This document shows, one piece after another, positions 51,485-60,428 of a stretch of 64,000 bases of DNA. Source of the DNA: Labrenzia sp. THAF82 (lineage in GTDB: Bacteria; Pseudomonadota; Alphaproteobacteria; Rhizobiales; Stappiaceae). The translations under genes and the position numbers were made by a program. The notes under the pieces are model-generated. The model saw only the letters and a list, made by a program, of their open reading frames with translations. It had not been told where the DNA came from and did no database searches. Location: assembly GCF_009363435.1 (NCBI RefSeq), contig NZ_CP045354.1:6228501-6292500 (forward strand). The letters run 5' to 3'. The first letter of the stretch is position 1. Each line of letters opens with the position of its first letter.

Positions 51485-53683
51485 TTAAAGAAAGTGCTGC
51501 GGATCGATGTCCACCTGTACGCGCAGCCCCTTTGTCGGTTTCGGGCCCTGCCCGAGCCAGCGTCTTAAATAGGTCTGTAGGTCAAATTGACGCGGCGCCA
51601 TCGCCAGCAATCGAAACCGGTATCTTCCACGCACCATCGCAAGAGCTGCTTCGGCCGGGCCGAGCAATGTCACAGCCTGATCGTTTGGCGCTGACCGCGC
51701 CAGCGCTCTGGCGTACGCTTCAGCGAATGACTTGTCTGGCCCTGACACAATGAGCGCTGCCAACCTTCCAAACGGAGGCAATCCGGCCGACCGCCTTGCT
51801 TCGATTTCCGCCTGATAAAAGGCATGTTTGTCGCTTGACAACAGTGCCTTGATCACGGGATGGTCGGCATTGTAGGTCTGAAGAAAGCCCTTTCCACCGC
51901 CAGTTACCCGGCCTGCGCGGCCGGTCACCTGTGCAAGCAGCTGAAATGTTTTTTCCGCAGCTCTCGGATCCCCGTGGGCGAGACCCAGATCGGCATCGAT
52001 AACGCCGACCAGTTTCATCTTTGGAAAATTATGTCCCTTGGCGACAAGTTGCGTGCCGATAACGATGTCGGCACCGCCCTCTTCGACGATCTTCATTTCC
52101 CGTTTCAAGCGCTCCGGGCCGCCAGCGATATCGGACGAGAGCACCAGCGTGCGCGCCTGGGGAAAGAGATCCGAAACCTCTTCGGCAATTCGCTCTACTC
52201 CAGGCCCGCATGCCACCAGACTGTCACTGCTGTGACAGGACGGACAGGATTGCGGAACCGGCTCGGAGTGACCGCAATGATGGCAGACGAGCTTCTTTTG
52301 AAACCGGTGCTCCACCAGCCAAGCGCTGCAATGAGCGCACTGGAAACGATGGCCGCATGTTCTGCAGAGCGTCAGGGGCGCATAGCCGCGCCGATTCAGG
52401 AACAGAAGCGACTGATCACCACTGCCGAAGGTTTCGCGAATGCCGTTTACAAGAGCGGGCGCAAGCCAGCGGCCGCGCTCCGGACCATCCAGTCGCATAT
52501 CGATTGCCTGCAGGTCCGGCAGCGAAGCCCCGGACGCCCGTTCAGGCAACTCATATAGGTCGTACCGTCCCTGCTCCGCGTTGACGATACTCTCAACCGA
52601 TGGCGTCGCGGAGGCCAGTACGACGGGAAACTTCGAAATGTGCCCCCTGACGACTGCCATGTCCCTGGCACTGTAGGGAACCCGGTCATCTTGTTTGAAA
52701 GCCGCGTCGTGCTCCTCATCGACAATGATCAGGCCGAGTTCCTTGAATGGCAGGAACAGTGACGAGCGAGCACCGATGACGACCCTGACATCACCGGAAG
52801 CTGCCCCGCGCCAGACACGGGCTCGTTTGCGCGGTGTAACTTCCGAATGCCACTCTGCCGGATAAACGCCGAACCGTTGTTCAAACCGACGCAGGAATTG
52901 TTCGGTCAATGCAATTTCCGGCAGCAACACCAACACTTGCCGGTCCCGCCGCAAAGCTTCTGCAATCGCCTCGAAATAGACTTCCGTCTTTCCCGATCCG
53001 GTTACACCGTCAATCAACGCGACACTGCCGCCTTGTTTGGAGAAGCTGCGGATCAAGCCTTCTACCGCGGCTTGTTGAGAAGAGGTCAGCGGTTTTTGCG
53101 AATAATCGATCTGTGGTTTGGGGAGCGGCAACGCCGCCGGCATCATGACCACTTCCAAAACGTCCTGATTTATCAACCCGTCGATGACCGATGGCGAAAC
53201 CCCGGCAGCGTGGGACAAACCGCTTTTCGTCCACGCAAAACCGTCTTCCATCGTTGCAAGGACGCGTCCGCGAGCTGCGGTCATTCGGTCCGGTTCAGCA
53301 CCGTCGATGCGGCGGACACCTGGAACGGGCGCTTCCGGTTCCAAGGCTTCCTCCGATCTAAGCACCATACGCAACACCATGCCGGGCGCGCCGAGTGTCC
53401 AAGAGGCTACCCAGTCGACGAAACGCCTTAGATCCTCATCAAGCGGCGGGGTCTTGTCGTAGACCCTGGTAATGGATTTCAGCTTTTTGGGATTAATTGC
53501 TGCGTCCGGCTGATCGTCCCAGACAGCGCCGATCACCTCACGCGGACCAAGAGGTACCTTGACGATTGTGCCGGGTACCACGGTTTCACCTGGCGGCACC
53601 TTGTAGGTATAGGCAACCGGCACGGCAACGGGCACCAAGACACTGGCAATCGCTTCAGGCAGCTCTGAGTCGTCAAACAGCAC
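51485..53683 (-). CDS. priA: Primosomal protein N' (replication restart helicase PriA)
   Basis: A 732-residue helicase that restarts collapsed forks. It has the 3' DNA-binding N-terminus, the P-loop GVTGSGKTE, the DEEH box (IIVDEEHD), LASATPS, and eight zinc-binding cysteines in CRTCGHRFQCAHC and CHHCGHSEPVPQSCPSC, then VTGRAGR. Length and order are standard. In many relatives priA sits next to atpH; here the DUF1428/MarR pair lies between. Confidence 0.97.
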   Translation of the reverse strand: MLFDDSELPEAIASVLVPVAVPVAYTYKVPPGETVVPGTIVKVPLGPREVIGAVWDDQPDAAINPKKLKSITRVYDKTPPLDEDLRRFVDWVASWTLGAPGMVLRMVLRSEEALEPEAPVPGVRRIDGAEPDRMTAARGRVLATMEDGFAWTKSGLSHAAGVSPSVIDGLINQDVLEVVMMPAALPLPKPQIDYSQKPLTSSQQAAVEGLIRSFSKQGGSVALIDGVTGSGKTEVYFEAIAEALRRDRQVLVLLPEIALTEQFLRRFEQRFGVYPAEWHSEVTPRKRARVWRGAASGDVRVVIGARSSLFLPFKELGLIIVDEEHDAAFKQDDRVPYSARDMAVVRGHISKFPVVLASATPSVESIVNAEQGRYDLYELPERASGASLPDLQAIDMRLDGPERGRWLAPALVNGIRETFGSGDQSLLFLNRRGYAPLTLCRTCGHRFQCAHCSAWLVEHRFQKKLVCHHCGHSEPVPQSCPSCHSSDSLVACGPGVERIAEEVSDLFPQARTLVLSSDIAGGPERLKREMKIVEEGGADIVIGTQLVAKGHNFPKMKLVGVIDADLGLAHGDPRAAEKTFQLLAQVTGRAGRVTGGGKGFLQTYNADHPVIKALLSSDKHAFYQAEIEARRSAGLPPFGRLAALIVSGPDKSFAEAYARALARSAPNDQAVTLLGPAEAALAMVRGRYRFRLLAMAPRQFDLQTYLRRWLGQGPKPTKGLRVQVDIDPQHFL

Positions 53684-53956
53684 GGAGTATCAGGTCCTCA
53701 CCGTCGCTTGCCAGCTTGTCCGGTTCATGTGGCAACACCTCGAATTTGAAAAAACAATGCCGCCGTCTCGCTCAAGCGCAAGCTCCGTTCGCCTTGAGGT
53801 ACGTACCGCAAAAAAATCATCCACCGAAGAATCAGGGGTTCTTCTTGTCATCATCCTAGGGTAAAGAGAGCGCAGCTGACCACGCAAACGTTTTGCCCCG
53901 CTACCGGGATAAGACATCCGGCGACCGAACGGGCGCCTCACAAGGAGTACAAATTC

Positions 53957-54610
53957 ATGAAATTCTTTGTCGACACTGCCGACGTCGCTGAAATCAAGGA
54001 ACTGGAGTCCACCGGTCTATTGGACGGTGTGACAACCAACCCGTCGCTGATTGCGAAATCCGGCCGTGATTTCAAGGAAGTGATCGCAGAAATCTGCTCG
54101 ATTACAGAAGGCGACGTTTCAGCCGAAGTTGCTGCAACCGACTTCGACACCATGATCAAAGAAGCCAACGTGCTGCGCGCGATCGCAAATAATGTGGTCA
54201 TCAAACTGCCGTTGACTTTCGACGGCCTGAAAGCGTGCAAGAAGCTGACGGAAGAAGGCACGAAGACCAACGTCACGCTGTGCTTTTCCGCGAACCAGGC
54301 GCTCCTGGCCGCGAAAGCAGGTGCAACCTACATTTCACCGTTCATTGGTCGCCTTGATGACATTCATGCCGACGGCCTGGAGCTGATCAGGGAAATCCGA
54401 GTGATCTATGACAACTACGGCTACGAGACGGAAATCCTGGCAGCCTCCATTCGCACGCCGAACCACGTCAAGGATTGTGCCATCATCGGTGCCGATGTTG
54501 CGACCGTTCCCCCGGCAACGCTGAAAAGCCTCGTCAAACACCCTTTGACCGACAAGGGTCTTGAAGCTTTCCTCGCCGATTGGGCGAAGACCGGACAGAG
54601 CATCCTTTAA
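53957..54610 (+). CDS. Transaldolase / fructose-6-phosphate aldolase
   Basis: A 217-residue TIM-barrel aldolase of the short (type 3) transaldolase family. MKFFVDTADVAEIKELESTGLLDGVTTNPSLI opens it, and the Schiff-base lysine is Lys83 in VVIKLPLT; ILAASIRTPNHV and the C-terminal end are also conserved. Members act either as transaldolases in the pentose phosphate pathway or as fructose-6-phosphate aldolases; sequence by eye does not separate them. AAGGAG lies before the ATG. Convergent with the desaturase-like gene. Confidence 0.93.
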   Translation: MKFFVDTADVAEIKELESTGLLDGVTTNPSLIAKSGRDFKEVIAEICSITEGDVSAEVAATDFDTMIKEANVLRAIANNVVIKLPLTFDGLKACKKLTEEGTKTNVTLCFSANQALLAAKAGATYISPFIGRLDDIHADGLELIREIRVIYDNYGYETEILAASIRTPNHVKDCAIIGADVATVPPATLKSLVKHPLTDKGLEAFLADWAKTGQSIL

Positions 54611-54624
54611 GCAAACAAGAAACG

Positions 54625-55572
54625 TTACGACGTTGCAGTGGACGCATCGGGCTCAACGGTCCGGTGCGTTTCTGTTTTTGCCAGGTCATCCGGAACCGAC
54701 GTTTGAGCTTTGCGTGAAGGGCGAAACAGCTTCAGAGCCAACTTACCCCACACGGCAAACGGATAAAGGATCAGTTTCACGACATCGTTTTCCGGAACGC
54801 CTTTCGCACCCAACGGTTCGTGGCAAGGGCCAGGAACGTAATATGTTCCAAAGACAAGGTCGAAAACCGGAAAGATGTTTGCCAGGTTTTTGCCATAGGC
54901 CTCCGGCAAATCTGCATGGTGCCATTGGTGCATGCGCGGTGACGCAATCACATATTTAAATGGTCCGTGGTCCCAGTCGACATTGATGTGGACGTACATA
55001 TTGTGAATTGTCAACAAAATTGCCCCAATCCCCATAGCGCCCGTCGGAAAGCCAAGCCAACTCAAAAGTAGGATGAAGGACAAGGCCATAAATGCCGATT
55101 CAAGAAAGTGAACTCGGTAAGCTGTTAACGCATTGATATCGGGGTCCGAATGATGAACAGCATGTATGGGCCATATCCATCTATGGTGCATCAGACGATG
55201 ATTCCAATAGTTAGCAAAGTCGTAACAGATCATTGCCAAGGGAACGAGCAACCAGGCTGGAACGCTTTCCCAAAAGCTCTCGCTGATACTGGGTAGTCCA
55301 ATCGTGTCGTAAAACTGTTTCACAGGATTTGTCAGCAAGTATACTGCAGGTGCAAACAACAAATTTCCCCACCAAAAAGCCATGTTTGCACCAACGCTTT
55401 TCAGAAGACGTCGCGGCCAGTTAAACCTATAGCCTCGCCGGTGTAGATCGACCAAAACAACCAAAATGAGAAAGCCAATCGTTACCGCGAATGACAGGCT
55501 TTCGATACGCTTGTTGACCAGCAACAGCAGAAGCTCCTGCGCGCGTCGAGCAAAGTCATACAATACGTCCAC
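54625..55572 (-). CDS. Sterol desaturase / fatty acid hydroxylase family enzyme
   Basis: A 315-residue membrane di-iron oxygenase. The histidine boxes are in order: HRLMHH, HAVHHSD and HQWHHAD, between hydrophobic segments (about 30-50, 65-85, 105-125, 165-200). Substrates in the family include sterols, hopanoids, fatty acids and ornithine lipids; not determinable here. I place the start at GTG 55572, eight bases after AAGGAG. An in-frame TTG at 55590 lies before that site and would put it inside the coding region. Upstream of the start lies an 80-base spacer to the divergent xerC side. Confidence 0.88.
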   Translation of the reverse strand: MDVLYDFARRAQELLLLLVNKRIESLSFAVTIGFLILVVLVDLHRRGYRFNWPRRLLKSVGANMAFWWGNLLFAPAVYLLTNPVKQFYDTIGLPSISESFWESVPAWLLVPLAMICYDFANYWNHRLMHHRWIWPIHAVHHSDPDINALTAYRVHFLESAFMALSFILLLSWLGFPTGAMGIGAILLTIHNMYVHINVDWDHGPFKYVIASPRMHQWHHADLPEAYGKNLANIFPVFDLVFGTYYVPGPCHEPLGAKGVPENDVVKLILYPFAVWGKLALKLFRPSRKAQTSVPDDLAKTETHRTVEPDASTATS

Positions 55573-55715
55573 CGAGGCAACTCCTTGCAAAATTCAACAA
55601 GCGTTTTAGCAACCCTTGCTTAAGTGACGGTAAAGTCGTCGCCGCCTGCGCTTTGCGTCAAAAACAATTCCCTTGTTAACGGAACAGTTGCGTTCTTTGA
55701 GTGTAATCGAGTGCC

Positions 55716-56675
55716 ATGCCCACGATGTCTGCAGAACAAGATGCCTTGCTGACCACGGCCCAGCCTGATCTCAATCACCGGTTGGGTCTTTGGCTGGACC
55801 ACCTGTCGGACGAACGGCGCCTTTCGGACAAGACACTTCTGGCCTATGAGCGGGACTTGCGCCAGTTTCTGAGGTTCTTGACAATGCACTTGGGTGGAGC
55901 GCCGTCCCTGAAAGACATTGCGGCCTTACGCCCGGTAGATTTTCGCAGTTTTCTCGCGAGCCGCCGTCGTCAGGGTGTACAAAGCCGTTCTCTGGCACGT
56001 GGACTTGCAGGCATTCGATCCTTTCTGAGGTTTTTGGAACGGCGCGGCGAGGTCAATGCCGCAGCTTCTTCGGCAGTGCGTCCGCCTCGCCAGGCTCGAT
56101 CCTTGCCCAAACCCGTTTCCTCGAAAGATGCTGTCGATATCACCAGCGGCGATTTCGGGATGGAATCTGAGGCATGGATAGAAGCGCGAAATGCAGCCGT
56201 ACTGACACTTCTTTATGGCTGCGGACTGCGCATTTCCGAAGCGCTGTCATTGACGAGTGACGCGGCGCCAAAACGTGAAACGAAAACGATGCGGATCATC
56301 GGAAAGGGTGGCAAGGAACGGATCGTGCCAATCCTGCCTGCAGTTGGCGAAGCCATCGAGCAGTATCTGAAACTCTGTCCGTATGCGGTCAGCGCAAAAG
56401 GACCACTTTTTCTGGGTGCACGCGGCGGACCACTCAATCCGCGTATGATCCAGCTGGCCATGCAGCGCTTACGCGGTGCACTCGGTCTTCCGGACAGCGC
56501 GACGCCTCACGCCTTGCGCCATTCCTTTGCTACTCATCTGCTGGCCGGAGGCGGTGATCTCAGAACCATCCAGGAGCTGCTCGGACATGCCAGCCTTGCT
56601 TCTACGCAAATCTATACGGAAATCGACAGCGCGCATCTTCTGAAAGCTTACGACAAGGCGCATCCGAGAAGGTGA
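55716..56675 (+). CDS. xerC: Tyrosine recombinase XerC
   Basis: One of the two recombinases that resolve chromosome dimers at dif. The 319 residues comprise an N-terminal SAM-like core-binding domain (about 18-110) and a catalytic domain with all active residues: Arg in GCGLRISEAL, Lys in GKGGKER, His-Arg in HALRHSFATHLL, His in LGHASLAST and the nucleophile Tyr in QIYTEID. XerC rather than XerD is chosen from the neighbourhood (priA, lpd) known in related genomes; the two are hard to tell apart by eye. No integrated element flanks it. Confidence 0.9.
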   Translation: MPTMSAEQDALLTTAQPDLNHRLGLWLDHLSDERRLSDKTLLAYERDLRQFLRFLTMHLGGAPSLKDIAALRPVDFRSFLASRRRQGVQSRSLARGLAGIRSFLRFLERRGEVNAAASSAVRPPRQARSLPKPVSSKDAVDITSGDFGMESEAWIEARNAAVLTLLYGCGLRISEALSLTSDAAPKRETKTMRIIGKGGKERIVPILPAVGEAIEQYLKLCPYAVSAKGPLFLGARGGPLNPRMIQLAMQRLRGALGLPDSATPHALRHSFATHLLAGGGDLRTIQELLGHASLASTQIYTEIDSAHLLKAYDKAHPRR

Positions 56676-56696
56676 GTTTTGCGTGTTCCTGGGAGG

Positions 56697-57200
56697 TCAT
56701 TCCAGTCTTGGCAATTCATACACCGAGCGTGTTTTGTCATCGGGAAATACTTCCCGCGCGATCACCTTACCACCCAGCTTTTGAACAAGTTTGCGGGCAG
56801 CTTCATTGGCATCATCCATATGCGTTTCCACCAAAGACCAGCCATAGCTGTCATAGGCGTGCTTGATCGCCGCTCTTGATACTTCGACGGCTGTTCCCGT
56901 CCCTCTCGCTTCGGGCAAGAGCCACCAGGTCAGCTCACGCCGGGGCCAGCCATCCGGCCAGACAAACCCGCAGCCACCGATCGCAGCTCCGCCTTGTCTA
57001 GGCACAATCATCCAAAGCCCATACCCGCGCAGGTGCCAGTGTCCAACATGCCCGGCAAGCGCCCTCCAGGATTGATCATCGCGAAGTGGTCCGCCATAAA
57101 AACGCGATGCTTCGGCATCGGCAAAAAAGGTTCGATATACCCCAAGGTCCTGCACCTCGGGTGGGCGAAGCAGAAATTGCTCACTGTGGAGTGAGTGCAT
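56697..57200 (-). CDS. GNAT family N-acetyltransferase
   Basis: A 167-residue acetyl-CoA-dependent transferase of the RimJ/RimL-like type: FLLRPPEVQDLGVYRTFFADAEAS at the start, GGCGFVWPDGWPRRELTWWLLPEARGTGTAVE holding the acetyl-CoA pyrophosphate loop (RGTG), and NEAARKLVQKLGGK near the end. The substrate, a protein N-terminus or a small amine, is unknown. The ribosome site is weak. It is convergent with xerC. Confidence 0.88.
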   Translation of the reverse strand: MHSLHSEQFLLRPPEVQDLGVYRTFFADAEASRFYGGPLRDDQSWRALAGHVGHWHLRGYGLWMIVPRQGGAAIGGCGFVWPDGWPRRELTWWLLPEARGTGTAVEVSRAAIKHAYDSYGWSLVETHMDDANEAARKLVQKLGGKVIAREVFPDDKTRSVYELPRLE

Positions 57201-57341
57201 ACTAACTCTCTGTTTTGACTGATGAGATTCTTAACGACCTTATCACTTTGCAAATGCGAATCTAGCAGGCGCGATGGTAATCGGTTAGGTTGAAGTCAAC
57301 CACTCGACGTTTTTTCACCGAAGACACGTGGGAGAACAGAC

Positions 57342-57746
57342 ATGCGCATGGTGATGCTTGCAATCGCCTTACTGATGTTGTCCGCAGCGCCGTCACTTGC
57401 GCAGCGGATCTACTGCCCGATACCGGAAGACGGCGCCTGGCTCAATCCGGATGCCGAACCCAAACAAATCTCGCGCATCGAAGTGGAAAGCCGTTGCGAG
57501 AATGAACAGGTGAACGTGCGTGTCCGGGCCTTTACGTCCTGCATCCCGCGAGACTGCAAATGGGGTTGGACCAAAGCGGAATTGCGTTCAGATGGCGCAG
57601 TCGAGGTTTTGCTCGTCGGTTTCCTCAGCAGCAAGCAGATCACCTTGAAAGCATTCGGCGATCTTCTCGACACCCATGTTGTGAACATCGTCAATGACTT
57701 GTCGGAACCTCGTCGCGAAATCACCTATAATCTCAGGCGCAAATGA
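57342..57746 (+). CDS. Exported hypothetical protein with four cysteines
   Basis: A 134-residue protein with a clear signal peptide (MRMVMLAIALLMLSAAPSLAQ, cleaved after about residue 20). The mature part has four cysteines (YCPIP, RCENE, SCIPRDCK), enough for two disulfides, and a mixed strand pattern. GGGAGAACAGAC precedes the ATG. I do not recognise the family; related sequences in alphaproteobacteria are probably annotated hypothetical. Transcribed alone. Confidence 0.75.
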   Translation: MRMVMLAIALLMLSAAPSLAQRIYCPIPEDGAWLNPDAEPKQISRIEVESRCENEQVNVRVRAFTSCIPRDCKWGWTKAELRSDGAVEVLLVGFLSSKQITLKAFGDLLDTHVVNIVNDLSEPRREITYNLRRK

Positions 57747-57864
57747 AACTGTTTTGCGCGGTCAAAGACAATCGGCTCCCGTTTTTTCCTTGCCAGATCC
57801 TCGATTTATCTTACCCTACGTTATGCTGCGTCTTTCGAACGCGGCCTGAAGACGGAGGCAGAGC

Positions 57865-58098
57865 ATGCGTCTATTGAGCACCGGTGTTGCGGCCCTAGCC
57901 CTGACGGCATTTGCAATTGTTCCTGCAAGTGCCTGCTCCTGGGGAAAAACTGCAAAGTCGAAAAACATGACCGTCGCTGACACGACCGTCATACCCGAAG
58001 TTGACACAGATGTTTCCATCGCGACCAATGATCTGAGTGATGAAACACTAGAAGAAGCAATCGTTCTACCGGTTCCAGGCGACAAACCAGCCGAGTGA
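57865..58098 (+). CDS. Small exported protein, CSWGKTAK type
   Basis: A 77-residue protein with a signal peptide (MRLLSTGVAALALTAFAIVPASA), leaving a mature chain of about 54 residues that starts CSWGKTAKSKNMTVA and continues as an acidic, Thr- and Val-rich tail. The Cys directly after the cut could be lipidated, but the preceding residues (ASA) fit an ordinary signal peptidase site better than a lipobox. GACGGAGGC lies before the ATG. A strong terminator follows. Function unknown. Confidence 0.75.
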   Translation: MRLLSTGVAALALTAFAIVPASACSWGKTAKSKNMTVADTTVIPEVDTDVSIATNDLSDETLEEAIVLPVPGDKPAE

Positions 58099-58126
58099 AC
58101 CGGCTCCTCAAAAGAGCTCCAATCAT

Positions 58127-58156
58127 GTCCCGCTGCTTTGCAGCGGGACTTTTTTG
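58127..58156 (+). terminator. Rho-independent terminator after the small exported protein
   Basis: The stem GTCCCGCTG / CAGCGGGAC with loop CTTTG is followed by seven T, 28 bases past the stop. Confidence 0.93.
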
Positions 58157-58264
58157 CATAGGCTTTGCACATATTCTCCTGAAAACGGCCCTCAAGGCGC
58201 CGCGAAACGAGTGCACCACCACTCTTATTTGCTGCAGCAACCAAGTTTTGGGGTGCAAGATTTC

Positions 58265-59224
58265 ATGATTTCAAGACGACTGTTCTTAAAGGGGCTTGGA
58301 TGCGCCGTCCTTGGAGCGATTTCCGCTCCAGCCTATGCGATTGGAGTTGAACCCTTTCGCCTGACGATCAAGGAGTACTGGCTGACGCCACCCCGCTGGC
58401 CCAAAGATCTCCGGCTCACTGCGGCTTTGATAGCCGACCCTCATATTTGTGACCCCTGGATGAACCTGGAACGGTTGAAGTTCGTTGTTGGCCGCACCAA
58501 CGCGCTTAAACCGGATATCATCTTGATGCTGGGAGACTACGTGGCGAGCCACAAATGGCAGTATGATTCGATCCCGCCACAGGTGTGGGCAGATGTTTTC
58601 GGTGACCTGGATGCGCCGCTCGGCACGCATGCCATCCTTGGAAATCACGACTGGTGGGATGACCACGAAGCCCAACTGATCGGAAACGGCCCGACCAAGT
58701 ACGGTCAGGCCCTTCTCAACGCCGGAATACCGCTTTACCAGAATCGCGCCGAACGCCTTACCAAGGATGGCAAAGCCTTCTGGCTGGCTGGACTTGATGA
58801 CCAGCTTGCCCTCTTTCCCAGCCGCAAGCGAAAGCGGAAACACTGGCGTGGACTGGATGATCTGCCAGGAACCCTTGCCCAGGTGAATGACGATGCGCCC
58901 GTGCTACTCATGGCACATGAGCCCGACATTATCCGAAAGGTGCCTTCACGTGTGAGCCTGACCGTCAGTGGTCACACGCATGGCGGACAGATCAATGTCA
59001 TGGGTTATAAGCCCGCATTCCCCAAGAAACACGGGAAGAACCACATCTATGGTCATATCGTGGAGACCGAAGGAACAACCCTGATGCGCCATTTGAGCCT
59101 CAAAACGAACCCAAGACACTTGGTCGTGTCCGGCGGTCTTGGTTGTTCAATCCTGCCGGTGCGCTTCGGCGTGCCGCCGGAAATTACTTTGGTCCACCTT
59201 GGCGATGCCAAAACCACGTCCTGA
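58265..59224 (+). CDS. Tat-exported metallophosphoesterase
   Basis: A 319-residue calcineurin-like phosphoesterase. The N-terminus MISRRLFLKGLGCAVLG is a twin-arginine signal (SRRLFLK), so it is exported folded or kept at the membrane. Metal sites: LIADPHI, LGDYV, GNHDWWDD, LMAHEPD and SGHTHGGQ, the standard order. Close members resemble YkuE/YpjB-type enzymes acting on phospholipid head groups or UDP-sugars; substrate undetermined. I start at ATG 58265 for the signal peptide; an in-frame start at 58154 would lie inside the terminator hairpin. Confidence 0.9.
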   Translation: MISRRLFLKGLGCAVLGAISAPAYAIGVEPFRLTIKEYWLTPPRWPKDLRLTAALIADPHICDPWMNLERLKFVVGRTNALKPDIILMLGDYVASHKWQYDSIPPQVWADVFGDLDAPLGTHAILGNHDWWDDHEAQLIGNGPTKYGQALLNAGIPLYQNRAERLTKDGKAFWLAGLDDQLALFPSRKRKRKHWRGLDDLPGTLAQVNDDAPVLLMAHEPDIIRKVPSRVSLTVSGHTHGGQINVMGYKPAFPKKHGKNHIYGHIVETEGTTLMRHLSLKTNPRHLVVSGGLGCSILPVRFGVPPEITLVHLGDAKTTS

Positions 59225-59281
59225 CAGCTCTCTTGTCATCGAGAACTTTGAACAACGCTTTCCGGCAGACACCAGAATTCC

Positions 59282-59920
59282 CTACACGGCCTGGTGGGAT
59301 TGCGCACTGTCCTGACGATACTCCCGGATAGCCTGCACGAAAATCTGGACTGCCGAGCTCAGGAATAGACCCGCCATCAAACCTGCCACGATCAGGTCAG
59401 GCCAGGCGGTTGTCGTGCCCCAAACACCGAGAGCCGCCACCATGACGGCCACATTGCCGATTGCATCGTTTCGCGAGCAAAGCCACACGGACCTTACATT
59501 TGCATCCCCATCCTTGTAACGCACCAGCAACAGCACGCTGAAAAGGTTGACTGCCAAAGCAAGAAAGCCGATCGACCCCATCACCGCGGCCTGTGGAACG
59601 CCAAGAACAAACACCTGATAAAGCGTTGTCGCCGCAACCCAAATACCCATAAGAAAAAGGCTGCCTCCCTTGAAGAGGGCCGCGAGCGCGCGTGTCCTCA
59701 AGGAAGCGCCAATCACAGCGAGTGAAATGCCATAGGTCACGGCATCGCCAAAGAAATCCAGCGCATCGGCCTGAAGAGCTTTTGATCCAGCTGCCTGACC
59801 TGCTGCCATTTCCACGACAAACATTCCGCCGTTGAGCGCAATCACCAACCAGAGGCGACGGCGATAATCTTGCGACATGCCGTCAAAGCGTTGATTTGAA
59901 GTGCCGCAGCACGCACCCAT
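59282..59920 (-). CDS. Short CDF-type cation efflux transporter
   Basis: A 212-residue membrane protein with about six helices, the size of a CDF transporter lacking the C-terminal cytoplasmic domain. The metal-site helices read ADALDFFGD and SRNDAIGN, with Asp in place of the first His seen in ZitB-type members. A Cys-rich N-terminus (MGACCGTS) may bind metal. It is divergent from a MerR regulator, whose 19-bp-spacer promoter drives it. Export of Cd, Zn, Co or Pb is likely; ion not determined. Confidence 0.87.
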   Translation of the reverse strand: MGACCGTSNQRFDGMSQDYRRRLWLVIALNGGMFVVEMAAGQAAGSKALQADALDFFGDAVTYGISLAVIGASLRTRALAALFKGGSLFLMGIWVAATTLYQVFVLGVPQAAVMGSIGFLALAVNLFSVLLLVRYKDGDANVRSVWLCSRNDAIGNVAVMVAALGVWGTTTAWPDLIVAGLMAGLFLSSAVQIFVQAIREYRQDSAQSHQAV

Positions 59921-59967
59921 GGTTCACTCCTTGTCGAATCGAGCACTTGAATTCTCGACTTTGGCTC

Positions 59968-59998
59968 TTTCTAATTGCTATAGCGACTAGAGCTTCAA
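59968..59998 (-). promoter_or_regulatory. MerR-type promoter of the CDF gene
   Basis: On the minus strand TTGAAG and TAGAAA are separated by exactly 19 bases, the overlong spacer of MerR-activated promoters. The dyad GCTATAGCGACTAGAGC (59977-59993, one mismatch) fills the spacer, as MerR operators do. The arrangement predicts metal-dependent untwisting by the adjacent regulator. Confidence 0.8.
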
Positions 59999-60008
59999 GA
60001 GGTTATTG

Positions 60009-60428
60009 ATGGATTTTTCGATCGGAGAGTTGTCCCGCGAAACCGGAGTAAAAGTCCCAACGATCCGGTACTACGAAAAAGAGGGTTTGCTGGAAGCGCC
60101 CTTGCGGACCGAAGGCAACCAGCGCCGTTATCGTCACTCGGACCTTGAAAGACTGCGTTTCATCCGGCACTGCCGAGACCTGGGGCTACCGATGCAAGCG
60201 GTTCGGGATCTCATCGAACTCAGCCAACACCCTGACAAACCTTGTGCTGAAGCGGACCTAATCGCGGTGGATCAGCTCAAGGCTGTCCGGCAACGCATCG
60301 CCCACTTGCAGAGACTTGAAACCGAGCTAAGCCGTATTGCAGACAGCTGCAAAGGTGGTCACACCGTAATAGAGTGCAACGTTCTCAGAGCATTTGCGGA
60401 TCACGGGCTTTGCAAGGATGATCACTGA
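60009..60428 (+). CDS. MerR family metal-responsive regulator (CadR/PbrR-like)
   Basis: A 139-residue regulator: FSIGELSRETGVKVPTIRYYEKEGLL is the MerR HTH, RRYRHSDLERLRFIRHCRDLGL the second wing part, then a dimer coiled coil. Metal-site cysteines are placed as in CadR/PbrR proteins: PCAEAD after the HTH, DSCKGG and IECNVL near the end, with a further Cys in GLCKDDH. ATG 60009 with AGAGG upstream is preferred to TTG 60006. Its gene overlaps the end of the convergent membrane-protein gene by seven bases. Confidence 0.9.
   Translation: MDFSIGELSRETGVKVPTIRYYEKEGLLEAPLRTEGNQRRYRHSDLERLRFIRHCRDLGLPMQAVRDLIELSQHPDKPCAEADLIAVDQLKAVRQRIAHLQRLETELSRIADSCKGGHTVIECNVLRAFADHGLCKDDH

Noticed and set aside
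55716..56675. Tyrosine recombinase as integrase of a mobile element
   Set aside because: Length, motifs and housekeeping neighbours fit XerC; no tRNA end, att repeat or cargo genes adjoin.
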